NCBI GenBank assembly: GCA_018389105.1
Contig: JACATO010002186.1
Coordinates: 2,432,501-2,496,500, forward strand
Source: Nautilus pompilius
Taxonomy: Eukaryota > Mollusca > Cephalopoda > Nautilida > Nautilidae
DNA: 64,000 nucleotides
Direction: 5' to 3'
Part shown: piece after piece, positions 49,112 through 60,262 of the stretch
Layout: each line of letters starts with the position of its first letter
Position numbering within the stretch: the first letter of the stretch is position 1
Program-made: the position numbers and the translations under genes
The notes under the pieces: model-generated
Seen by the model: only the letters and a program-made list of their open reading frames with translations
Databases searched by the model: none
What the model was told of the DNA's origin: nothing

Positions 49112-51380
49112 ACCAATAAAAGCTTTCCACACAACTTCCTTGTAAAGGTAGTTACAAAAACCTCAGCCACTGTTGTCCTGCCCCTAAAGGTAAGATATTA
49201 AGCTGTAGGCACTCAATTCTTAATACATTAGTTCTCTTCTCTATACACTAAGCAGATTGCTTTAGGACTAAAAGAATGCATCAATAGAAAGCATTACAAT
49301 ATTCTCTTTGTAATTACTCTCTAAGAGCTTAATATTTATTTACTGTAGTTTTAATTATAATTTATGTAGCTAAGCAACTGTTAGAAACATCTACTGAAAA
49401 CTTGTTCTCTACAAAATATCACTGTGTTGAAAGAGAAAGGACTTTCTGAAGACAAAATGAGTTTCCATTATCCTTAATGTAACAAGAGAAAGTTATTTAG
49501 CAAAACAAGCTCTGTTTAATCAATAGTTGTTGATAAACCTTGATGGAACTACAGTGTGTTTAAACCAGACTTTTTCTAGTCACTAATCAATTATGCTATC
49601 TTATAGTTAAATAATAAAATGAGAAAGTGAGACAACACTGGAATAATATACTTTGCTTGTCGTGGTAGTAATCAAGATAAAATTCTCAAGGGTTTGTGCC
49701 AATTCAATGAAAAACCAGTGATACCAATTCTTACTTAAACAGTCCTTAACTAATAAGTATGCAAATTTCTACCCACAAAAATTTCTAGTAGCTCTTATAA
49801 ATTTCCCTGCCAGGATGATGAACCCTTATCAACTGCTCTCAAGTTATAGTAATTGCATGAATAGTATTGCAAACCCATACATAGTTTGTTCTGCAGTTCT
49901 AAGGTAGCACTTAAGAAATGTACCAATAAATATTCTATAAATTCTCAAGCAGTATAGTTTTTAAAAGAAGCAGTGTTAGGAAAAAGAAAAAAACTGAAAA
50001 ATGTTAATTTTATATAATATAAATGTTCTTGTTAGCCGTTCTTTGTTAGAGATAGCAAATATAGTGTTTAAAACACTAATACACTAACATACCAAGATTA
50101 TTTTAAAACAGGCTTTTTTAAAGCAATTATCTTGATAGGCCTTGAACAGATATCATATCATAATTCATTGATCTCAAAATAATTAGTTAGTTTGTTAATA
50201 CTATAGATATTTAAAATTTAATATAAAGTTGGCTAACTGTACTTCAAGAACACTACAGCATACCTTATGGGCAAAGATGCATATAGAATGTTTACAGAAA
50301 ATTAATTAAGGTACCATAGCCACACTTGCTTTGTAATAAACATTGGCAGCAAGCTGCTAATTTTATGTGCTGCTTCTGAAGTGTTTCAGACAGCTGTTTT
50401 AGCATTCCCTTCCATTCTTAAGCTACTTTCCAATGAGAGCCAAACACCAGATTCCTGCTGATTCAAATCCAAAGCTGTTTTTAGCGATGAATGTTAAAAG
50501 ACACAAAAGGAAGACTGAAGAGCCAAAATTTAACATACTTTCCTCTTAAGATACTGAAACACATGTGCAACCATCCAAAACATATCACTTCTCTTTGGAG
50601 GTACTATAATGCATTAAACATCTTCTCTTTAAACAATCATTAATAAAATACCACATTAAAAATGGCTGAATATTCATTTGCTGTACAACAGATTTTTCAC
50701 TAAGTAAAACTGACTTGGTTAGTCTTTGTCAAACAATTTAACTATAATAGAAAATCATGGCATCCAAAGTTGATTTCTACAATATTGCTTACATGGTATT
50801 AGGCTATTTTTTTTTTTTTTTTGCTTTTTTAATGCTTACCATAAAACTTAAATTCATTATAATTAAGACATTGGACAAACTTCATCAAAAGAACAATCCA
50901 ACAAAAAGATATAGCTGAACTTAGATAAATTTATTAATATTCTGCCAATAATCTACTGTTTAGATAATTTTGCTAACACTACAATAATAGAGCATACCAA
51001 AAGTTTTGTTCATAACAAAATCTACTGGATTCAACAGGAGAAAGTATACTCAGCTGTGTCTGAAACAAAGTTATGTACTTTTGATCTCAAATAATCAATA
51101 AAGCATTCTGCTGCCACAACTTCTTCATCATGTGTGTTGTCCAGGCCTAAATTCACTTTTGAAAACTTTCTCCTAAGTCAATTATTGTGTAAAAATTCCA
51201 GTGCAACTTCGCCCCTAAGATGATTTAAAGGATCTTAAACATTCCTAAAATCCACATTCAGATATTATAGCCTCTGAATTGTGGTCAATGAGTATGTTAA
51301 TATCCAGTTTCTAGCACTAGCTACTTTTTTATCAAAAGGCTTTACTTAGTCACACGTTTTCAAAACATGTGTGTACTAGG
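49112..51380. other. A/T-rich background with a mild GC-richer patch
   Basis: No gene recognised. The patch at about 50260-50520 is more complex than its surroundings, with no readable frame. A T-run lies at 50805-50822. Confidence 0.5.
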
Positions 51381-51432
51381 GTGATGACTTGTTAACTTTT
51401 TTCAAAATTTTAATTTTCCTGATGTTGCATTT

Positions 51433-51507
51433 GATGAACTTTTGCCTATACATTAGTTTTTTTTATGTTATTTTCTTTTGGTTATGTAAAAACCTCACGC
51501 ACCCAAC
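51433..51507. repeat. Left inverted repeat of the 51.4-kb element
   Basis: Pairs with 54075-54150. The first 16 bases match perfectly; the rest is gapped. Confidence 0.7.
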
Positions 51508-51989
51508 ATTATTTCATTTTTTCTGTACACAAGAAGTGAGGGCCTGAGTGGGTTTCAGCAGCAGTATCAGTAGCAGCTGTTTTGTTTTGTTGTCAGTGTT
51601 GCCGTTTTGAGTGTGTGCTGTGTGAGATGTATGCTCTTGGGCGCATTCCCGTGCAATCTGATTGGTCCTCCATGACCTTATTTTACCCTCATTCATTGAG
51701 CTCTATTGATCCCTGTTGTTAACTCATGACCTTAGATTGCCCCCATTCTGTTTGACCCTTTTTAGCTTCATTGTTTACACATCACGACACACAAGGTTTC
51801 AGTGTCACTGCGAGCACATGCTTATCTCTTAGTAATAAACTTGTGTCAGTAAACACCGCCTTCTCCCTAAGACCGGGCTGGGATATTACACTGTGTAGAC
51901 AAGATAAGGTGTGTATCAAGTAGATAATTCGATGATTTTTTTGTTGAAGTTAGTTTAAAGTTTTTCATTACATGTTTTCTGTTTTCAGC

Positions 51990-53800
51990 TTTGAACATGT
52001 CTTTTAAAAGTAAACGATCCAAATCAGTGGTGGAATCAGCTGGAAAGAAATGGACACGAAATTTGACACAAAAAATCAAGGCGCCGTCCCAGCATACCAG
52101 AAATTAAAGAGGACATAAATGAGATCATGTGCAAAATGCCTTTGAACAGAGACATTGTTGGTAGATTTTTTGGGTTGTACGATGAACTCAAAGGGCGAGC
52201 AGACCGAATAAGGAAGATATCTCAAGAATTGCTGAAGCTTTGGGAGAAACTGAGCTTCCCTTTTCTTTCTGAACAGCAAGTTACAGCAAAGGTTGACAAG
52301 CTCATAAAAATGTTCGAAAAATATAGAAAGCGGCAGAATGAAGAATTTGAAAAAAAATCTCACTCGTCTTTTCGATATTACAAAACCGAGTGGAAACTGG
52401 CTTTGCAGTGAAGACAAAGAACTTTACAGAAAACAACTTGAATCAGGAGGCCGAGTGGGATACACGACTGATAAAGTGGCTCCTATATCAACGATCCATC
52501 CTTCAAAACGGCCAAGAAACTCATCAGAACCGTCAACAAGCCAAGTGCAAGAGTTGAGTAGTAGTACTGAAGATGAAAAGAGCAGCACTGATTCTGATTT
52601 TGCAGAAGAGTCTCCCTTCATGAAACAGAAGTATTACGCAACAAAATCTGCTGTCAAGCTGGTATCAAAAGTGTCCTTTTCTACATGGAAAGCATCAAAT
52701 GTCTTCAAAACTTGGCTGAAGAAAGAATAGATGTACCCACACCATCACAATCGGTAATTTGGCGTCAATTGATCAAGGATGCAGAAAGAAATTGTTGATG
52801 AAGAGGAATTTTGCTTGCATTTTGATGAGAAGAGAATTGACAATAAAGAATATCAGGTGGTCTGTCTAAAGAATCCTGCAAGAACTCTTCACCTTGGCAT
52901 TTTGGCTTGTGAAAGCAGATCAGCTGAGGACATCTTCATCCCACTGCAAGCCCTGCTGGATGAATACAATGCATGGAGGAGTGTCAAAATGATTATTTCT
53001 GACACCACAGCAGTTAATACAGGCCACCAAACTGGCATTGTTGTTAGACTCCAGAGACAGTTCTGACAAAAGAGACTAGAAGAGCCTCAATATATTGGAT
53101 GCCACCATCACATTCTCAACCTGGTTCTACAGCACATGATGGATTACTTTTTCTCAACAACATCAGGTCACCCAACATCAACTATAATTTCATTGAAGAT
53201 GTTTTGGCAGGCTATGAGGACCTACAAAAAATCTATTCTGGCACAGAAACAATGCCAAAACGTAAAAACCTTGGATGGAGGGATGACTTCAGGTTTCTTT
53301 TTGAACTCTGTGAAGCATATAATTTCTACCAGATGGAGGGAAAATGGCCTTATATGAAATGGCAAAAGCTGCCCTCCCTTCATAGTGCCAGGTGGAATTT
53401 ATAGGCAATCTTTGCACTGATTGCTTTTTTCTCCTTCCGAAATGGAGATCAGCTGAAAGCTACTTGTGACTTCATCACAACTACATGGGCGAAGGCATGG
53501 TTCTCAAATCAGCACTATTTAGAAGACACTTACAATGACCTGCATGCCGCTGTCTCTAAATTGAAGTGTCCTAAGGCCTTGAAATGTTTTTCCACCCATT
53601 GGATAAAGGACCGATCAGTGCTTGATGTGCCTCGCTCAAATATGGTGGCCGAATGAGCTGTGAAGCTAATGGAAGAGCTTCACAGCACTTGCAAAACTGA
53701 CAAATACCTTGACAGCAAGTTCATAAACAGTAATTCACAAATTAAAAACCTTTTTTTAAAGTTTAATGTATACTCTATTCACTTGCAAATAAAGACTTTT
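51990..53800 (+). pseudogene. Transposase-like gene with SDTTAVNTG core, broken
   Basis: I recognise a family of long, transposon-like animal proteins marked by an (F/S)DTT..NTG motif and a G-C-(Q/H)-HHI motif, but I know no established gene name for it. A basic N-terminus 'MSFKSKRSKSVVES' starts near 51997. After a frame shift near 52080 comes 'PSIPEIKEDINEIM', then a charged helical segment (52127-52400). A second shift in an A-run near 52345 leads to 'NLTRLFDIT' and an acidic Ser-rich linker (52500-52600). After stops comes the putative catalytic core: 'EEFCLHFDEKRI' at about 52797-52835, 'MIISDTTAVNTGHQTG' at about 52990-53035, 'IGCHHHILNLVLQHMMDYFF' at about 53095-53155, 'GWRDDFRFLFELCEA' near 53275, and 'LPSLHSARWNL' near 53370. 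'DVPRSNMVAE' with a stop lies near 53628-53657, then 'KLMEELHSTCKTDKYLDSKF'. AATAAA lies at about 53789. The acidic residues fit a DDE/D-type nuclease, which is inference. At least four frame breaks are present. Confidence 0.7.
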
Positions 53801-53839
53801 GTAAACGGCAGTATTTTCTTTTGATGCATCAGCCTAATA

Positions 53840-54057
53840 CAGGGGTTGGGAACCTTTTCAGCTTAAAGAGCCGCATTGCCAATTTTCAGCCAAATTTTAA
53901 GGTTCAAAGAGCCGCATCAGCTGTATTTTAGTCTCACGGAGCTGCAAAATGCCAATTTGATGCTAAAATACCCATAGAATTACTCCATTTGCATTATGTA
54001 AAATCCATGTTGGGAGCTGCACAGGGGCCATCAAGAGCTGCAGGTTCCCGACCCCTG
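53840..54057. mobile_element. Non-autonomous hAT element (MITE), 218 bp
   Basis: It begins CAGGGGTTGGGAACCTTTTC, and the reverse complement of its right end begins CAGGGGTCGGGAACCTGCAG, so 14 of the first 15 bases match. It is flanked by an 8-bp target duplication, GCCTAATA (53832-53839) and GCCTAATG (54058-54065), the hAT-typical length. Internally AAAGAGCCGCAT occurs near both halves ('AAAGAGCCGCATTGCC', 'CAAAGAGCCGCATCAG'), a phrase also characteristic of SPIN-like hAT MITEs in animals. It is non-coding. It lies between the gene and right end of the 51.4-kb element and is therefore younger. Confidence 0.92.
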
Positions 54058-54074
54058 GCCTAATGCAACGTCTC

Positions 54075-54150
54075 GTTAGGTGCAGGAGCTTTTTTTTCAC
54101 AATTTGACAAAACGAAAGGCATTTTTGTAAGTTTTAGGCAAAAGTTCATC
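54075..54150. repeat. Right inverted repeat of the 51.4-kb element
   Basis: Its reverse complement begins GATGAACTTTTGCCTA and ends in GCTCCTGCACCTAAC, pairing with 51433-51507. Confidence 0.7.
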
Positions 54151-57060
54151 GTTTTCCACCACAAGCTTTTAAATCTGAAAAAAATCATTACCACAATGTG
54201 TACACATGATTAGTAGTACACAGCTAGAAAATCTATTAAAGTAAAAACTAAAAGTACACAAGATATATTCAAAATAAAAATGGTTAACAGTAGATTTAGT
54301 TTTGATAAAATAGAAAGCATTGGGTACTGTAGAACATCTATCTAAGAAGAATGTAAATAGGTATAAAATCAATGTTATGTATTTGGAAAAGTATACCAGT
54401 TCTACTGCAGCTATATAGTCAGTTTCAGTCTCTCTCTCTCACACACACACTCACACAAATCCCATCAAACCTATATAAATCACAATGAAATTTTAAAAAT
54501 ATATAATAAACTAAGTTAACCAAATAAAAGCCCCATGCAGTAAGATTATATTGTCTTATTCATTTAAAATTTCAAGCTAATTACTGATAAGTATCATAAT
54601 TTTATTGCATTAATTCAATAAAAATATTTTATGTACTAAATTTTTACCTCTACTGAATGACTTTGTTTTCAAATGAAATTCATCAAAGAAAAACAATTAG
54701 CAATTTTTAATTTATCAAATGTGTATAAAAGTAAACAAAAGATAGCAATTATATTTTTCTAGTATATTGTTAGAAAGAAGATATCAGGTGTTCAACCAAA
54801 GATAGGTATTATGAAAAGCGAAATTTTTATCTTGAGCTAACAGCAAGCTTTACAATTGGAAAAATTAAGAAATACAATCATTATTCAGTTAAAATGTTCA
54901 ACTAATTAGAAACAGATTTGAGGTCCCAATTACAAAAATAGCCTTTTGCAAATTGTTTATTCTTTTATAACTATAATATAATAAAATTAATTTACTATAT
55001 ATTTATTTTTATTTCTTTGATCACTGATAAATCTGTCAAATAGTTTTAAGTACATCTGTGGTTGTTTGTTTTGTTTTTTAACAAATCTTACATTTCATCA
55101 TTTCTGGAATGATAAATCATGTCAGAAAAGATTATTATTATTAAATTATAAATACTTTTCCATACTCTTTTCTGTAGCATTTTTATTTTAAAACAAACAG
55201 AATTCAGTGTAAATTTTGAAAAACTAATAGCTAAACATTTGAATTATTTTAGAACAATTTAAAAACAACATGGAAGTGCCTGGTTTGTTAATTTATTGAA
55301 AAGCTCAAATAAGTTTAAAATTAATAAAGATCCCCAAAAAGAAAGGTAGATATTAATAATTTTCAGTTATAAAAGACATGACAGATTAGAAAACAATTAT
55401 GAATTAACTGAATTGCTAGCAATGTTTCTGATTTAAAAAAAAAATATTCCATTTGTCACTACTTGAAAAAAATATATAAAAATTCAACCAGTTCAAAATA
55501 TATGCTGATAAGCATTTCCTCGGGTAGAGATTTGGAAATTAAACCAAAATAAAAAAAAAAACAAACTAAAATTAAATTTCTTTTATTCCCAATTTTACAA
55601 CATTTTAATTATATCCAAACAATTGTACTATAAATGCAGTATTTTTTTTTTAACTGGGAAATTTGCTTTCAACAGAGAGATAACCAATGTAAATATCTGC
55701 TGTCTCTTGTCAAGAATGTAAAGCATCATGTATTTCTATGAAGATTTAATAAACAGTTTCTATCCAGGAAAAGTAAACTATAGTGCAAATGTCAAATGAA
55801 AACCATTTTAAGATTAATGATAATAGTAAAGTTCTCCTACAAGCATGAAATCTTCAAGGCATTGTGGTTACACACAATCAGATTAATCAGCCAGTCAATT
55901 TTGTTGCTGCTGCATAATTTAGGCAGTTAAAATAGATGAGAATTTTAACATAGATTCAAAAAAAAATCTTTTTCCATTGTAATCTGCATTTCAATTCCGT
56001 TTAGATTTTCTTAATCTTTTTTCTTGTTGTTTGATTAAAACACACCCACTAACTGATAAAGTGCTCATAAGCTTATTTCAACAAATATATTTCATTTAAT
56101 CTTCAACTTTAGCTCTGACTGTAATTAAAGCTCTGGGTCATGTGAACATGTGTTATTTATGGTATTACAATCCAAATTATGTACAAATTGGGTTGTTTTT
56201 ATTTTTTAAATAAGTCATAAAATGCTGAAGGGCTACTAGACTGTAAACCATAAATATAGCTTTGGAATTATGAAAATTTGTTTTTAACATTTGTTAGCAC
56301 ATATCCAATACTTGGATTGTTTTCTAAAAAGCTATTGTAAATGTGCCTGATCAGAATTCACACAGTTGTTGATACAAGATGCATGTATGCACACCCACAC
56401 ACGTAGTCACCCACTATACTTACACAAACAGAATAAAAAGATTCTCTAAATTGAAAATCTAAATTTTGGCCAAAAAAACAGGAATGTAGTTCTCTTCAGG
56501 TTCATATTCCCTAGGTGCATTCATGAAAAATGACTGACACATCTATGTGGAACTCAGTCAGAGAAGCAAGCAAGACCTTTCAGATAATTAGCAAGTTCTC
56601 TGTTTTTCAAACTTTTTTTTTTAAAAGTTAACAAAAACCTAAAAATAGTTAAGTAATTAATTAAATAATTGAACCATTTACAAGGTTCTTTTTTAAAATG
56701 AGCTTTTTTGCTTCTCAAACAAATTGTTTGGAGAAAACATCGAGGTTTTATTAGTAAAAGAGTTAAAGCCAAATGCTCCATAATGGTTTTGATTTCTTTT
56801 TAATGTAGATTTTGCATACTGAACAGTTTATATTCCTAGCTTTCCCTAAAGAAAACAGTAGGTTCATTTTCAAGAATTAATATTTATCTATTAATTTAAC
56901 CTCATATACAAAAGGGAGTTAACTGTGATAGAGATTAATGTACTGGAAATAGATCATAATGGATTTCTTACATTCACAATGCACCAGAAAATACATCTAT
57001 GCTCTTTCTTCTCTTCAATTTGACGTCATTCAAGCTGTCTTATATCATGAAAATTTAAAC
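54151..57060. other. A/T-rich background, no gene seen
   Basis: A TC/AC compound microsatellite lies at 54429-54457. A small complex patch at about 55850-55945 includes CAGATTAATCAG. No gene recognised. Confidence 0.5.
54429..54457. repeat. (TC)n(AC)n microsatellite
   Basis: Six or so TC units run directly into AC units. Confidence 0.9.
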
Positions 57061-57114
57061 CAGAAAAAAAAATCTGCCAGGGTCTGACGGAATTCCAGTG
57101 AATCAGGAACCTAC

Positions 57115-57267
57115 CTACTGATGTAAGAGCACCCCTGTAGTATTGTGCGACAAGCGATCATGCAGAAACACATTCCCAGCTAATGCGCTAATGACTTCAC
57201 TGGTTGGTAGAGCCATCAGCAATATCACTAACAGCAGCTGGGCAGCCATAACCCAGTTATTATGCAT
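57115..57267 (-). CDS. Candidate first coding exon with a signal peptide
   Basis: The block at 57071-57360 is about 47% GC by hand count, in surroundings that are far more A/T-rich. On the minus strand a frame opens at 57267 (or the second Met at 57249, context GTTATGGCT) and runs 50 codons to a TAG at 57115-57117. It begins 'MHNNWVMAAQ', followed by a hydrophobic core 'LLLVILLMALP', then 'TSEVISALA' and 'GNVFLHDR'. This is a textbook secretory signal: short n-region, about 11-residue h-region, and small residues at -3 and -1 before a plausible ALA|G cleavage. An N-glycosylation sequon (NTT) lies downstream. CA|GTAGGT at 57121-57115 could be a splice donor, making this exon 1 of a secreted or membrane protein. 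I recognise no family. A chance frame in a conserved non-coding block is the main alternative. Confidence 0.35.
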   Translation of the reverse strand: MHNNWVMAAQLLLVILLMALPTSEVISALAGNVFLHDRLSHNTTGVLLHQ

Positions 57268-57360
57268 CCTGCTATAGCTGAGTCATTTAAAAACCTAGCA
57301 TTCATTCCCAATGTTGGGATCTGCCAACATTACCTTTGTGGCTAGGCAGTAGAGCTGACA

Positions 57361-60164
57361 AACAGAGATAAAATGACAAAATAATGAGCTTCAAAATATG
57401 GCTTTTTCAAAGATAAAAAATTTCATTCACAACAAAAGATGTCCTACACTAAAAAAATTTGTTTTATGCAAACTTAATAAATAAAAATAATGAAAAATAA
57501 TTCAAATATACCCACATAAATGCAACCAATAATAGTATGTCCAAGAGTTATATAGAAACTGGTCAATACTTTAAAAACAAAGGATTTAAATAAAGCATAA
57601 TATTTAGTGAAAACAGCCCCAGCAAGAGTTATTAAAATAACCACAAAATTCTTTAAACCAAACAAACAAAATTAACCCTTTAACTATAAAATGGTAGTCA
57701 TTTCATTAGCTTAAAAATCTAAGGCTCTCTCGCATTCTACTGAAACCTATTATAGAAAACATCTTCTCTAACTGAAAGAGAAAATATTATGGTTAAGAAT
57801 GGAAAAAAAAAACTTTTTAAAAATGTCCAAATTACTAATTTTTTCACATATTTCAAAAGAAATGACTTTACACAACAAAAAAATTCAATAACCTCTATTT
57901 TTCTCATAAGCGAGTCAACTTTCCCACAATCTTTGAACTTCAGATAACCATTTGCCTAACTAGAATATCTTAAATATAAATTATAATTTTACCAGGAAAG
58001 ATTAGCATTCATTTCTTCACAATCTATGACCTTTTGTAAATTTCAGTAATTATCATCAAGCAGGAGAGCATATAATCTGTAAGATTCAAAACTTACAAAG
58101 ACAATTCATAAAGCAGAACATGATAATCAGTGTTCTGAGTGACTACATTACTTAATAATTTTGATTACAAGTTATCAGTTCTCTCTCTCACAATTGTCGT
58201 GCACATTTATTTTTCAAAGTTCATAATTAAAGACTAGGCATCTTTTTTTCTTTTCTTTAAGGTAAGGGAGATAAGGTGTGCAAACACTTAATTACAAAAA
58301 TGCATCACTACAATAATAGCTGAAAATGTTTCACTTACCAACAATAAGCTATTTTACAGGTTTCTTCTTTTTAAGAAAATATTCTAATTTATCTGTACAC
58401 ATGCTACAAGCCACTTAATCAAAAGCGAGTTTCTCCCTTATGCTTTCAAAGTACAGTGGAATAATGTCAAGAGATAGCTGGTGTGGTTGCATGTAATCTG
58501 ATCATATATAAAAAGATTTCTAAAGTATCAAGAAACTTGTACGACATTCCTGTTCTTAAGGTAAAATTAAATAAACCAGTGTTTTCCTCAGGCCATATTA
58601 TAAGTGACATTTTTCCAATCACCACTGCTCACATCCAGCTGTTTAAATTCAACATAAAAAGACTGTTGTCCATTTATGTACAAGAGTCATCATCAAAACT
58701 ACTGTTGGACAACAGATTCTTTTTTTTTTTTTCATGTTTCTATAAGAGAGAGAAACAGCATCAGTACATTTCATCCTCATGAATCAAGATAAATAAGATT
58801 TCAAAATTTACTCAGTGTAAATTAGTTGTCATTTAGTCCATTATTTTCGCATTTAAATGCTGAATTTACAGAAATAATAGCTGGTTACAACCACAGCTAA
58901 ACAATAATTTAAAAACTTTTTGTTTTAATAGTCTACCACTAATTCTGTCCTTTTTACTCGGTGCTCCAGTTCAAAATGTGTGAAAAGAAAGGTGGTGTTA
59001 GTGTTGTAATCAAAAACAGTTTTGTTGCATTTTTCCTCAGAATCCCTGCAGCAGATTTCAATTCCTGGCTTAACATGATTTTTAGGGTTTTGTAGTCCCC
59101 CCCCTCATTGGTATAGCCTGTAATTTGCATAAATGTCTCTCCCAGTAACAACCATTCTTCATCCTCATGACATGTCACCTATCTTTTCACAAAATTCTCA
59201 ATGGTGAACATAAAAAAGTATGTTTTTACTTCATTAAATTTGTTTTCCATTCTTGCATCACTATCAGACATCTATTTCCAGAAATAACTTAATACAATAG
59301 TTACCTTCTTGCAACCACATACTTCTTGATTCAAATTTCCTATTTCTTCAAGACATATGGAGCAATATTACAAAAAGATTTTTGAAACCAACCAACTTCT
59401 TGCTGTTCCTATACATTCCAATGTCTCAACTACTTTTAGTTTTCTTCAGACTCTTTTTATCTATCTCTTTTCTTTCAACACTTATTGAACATAATGGTTA
59501 CAAAAAGGCAAGAAGCCATCCAAGCTTAAAAGAAAAGCCTCCAAACTTAAGTGATGTTCATGGTTCTTGAACTAATCTGCACAATGACTACTAACCAGAC
59601 CAGAAGACCTAAGAATTGTAGTAAGTGTTCAATCAATACACTAACAATTTCCATGATGATACAAATATTCTGATGTACAAGAAAAATGCAGATTACCCCA
59701 GTATTGTGTAAATAGTATCTGCTAAATTTTCTTCAGCATAAAACCAATTAAGTTTTAACTTAAATATTTATATTCAGGGAACAGAGTCCCCGCTTACTTA
59801 ATTCATAGAACAGGTGCATTCGATTGCATAGTCCCACAGAATGAGCAACAGTTTTGAAAGCATTCCATAGGAGTTTTTATTACATTATGCAGTTGATTAA
59901 TTGTAAATTATAATATCAAAGACCAGCGTAAAACATTTTGGCACAATAAATATCAATTTATTAGCACATTTAGAGTAGTTCAAAATGATATTTATTGCTA
60001 AAAATAAACATGAAGCTAAATGATATAACAGAATATAAAATATTAGTCTAAAACACAATAAAATCCTATTTGTTGAAACAATTTTTTCCTCCAATTTGGA
60101 GCTACTATTAAACTAATGACATGAAACATAGTCAATCATCAAATAGGCTTAAAGCATCACTGAT
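57361..60164. other. A/T-rich background, no gene seen
   Basis: The minus frame 58954-59178 (75 codons, beginning MTCHEDEEWLLLGETFMQIT) has a balanced composition unlike the surrounding low-complexity frames but matches no family I know. Frames 58483-58782 and 59382-59570 likewise show no motif. Confidence 0.45.
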
Positions 60165-60262
60165 TCCTCCATAGGATTACACAGATTAAGTGATTGCCTA
60201 ATCCTAGATAATGAGCACAACTCATTGTGTAATTACTTGGCTTGCGTCTGATGTTGCACATT
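60165..60262. promoter_or_regulatory. Cluster of homeodomain-type sites, candidate enhancer
   Basis: Within 100 bp lie GGATTA (60174-60179) and its inverse TAATCC (60199-60204), the K50/Otx-type core. AGATTAAG, an inverted pair AATGAG...CTCATT (60210-60226) and GTAATTAC (60229-60236) follow. The patch is GC-richer than its surroundings and free of simple repeats. Function is inference. Confidence 0.25.

Larger units (their letters stand above)
51433..54150 (+). mobile_element. Transposon of uncertain superfamily, about 2.7 kb, with inverted ends
   Basis: The left part (51433-51507) and the reverse complement of 54150-54075 share GATGAACTTTTGCCTA exactly. They continue as a gapped match of about 75 bp ending in GCACC(C/T)AAC. 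Between these inverted repeats lie a transposase-like gene (51990-53800) and a later nested hAT MITE (53840-54057). Without the MITE the element would be about 2.5 kb. Weaker similarity outside the exact block (CATGTGT and TTTTTTCA on both sides) suggests the true termini may be 40-60 bp further out, so end coordinates and target duplication are uncertain. Confidence 0.7.

Noticed and set aside
52076..52417. Minus-strand frame of 113 codons
   Set aside because: Antisense shadow of the charged helical segment of the 51.4-kb element's gene.
57660..57700. TTAACCCTTTAACT as a third piggyBac-type MITE end
   Set aside because: It does not share the CTCTTTNCCTGCCAA terminus and no matching inverted end with TTAA was seen nearby.
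58954..59178. Minus-strand frame of 75 codons with balanced composition
   Set aside because: No start context, splice signal or family similarity that would support calling it a gene.
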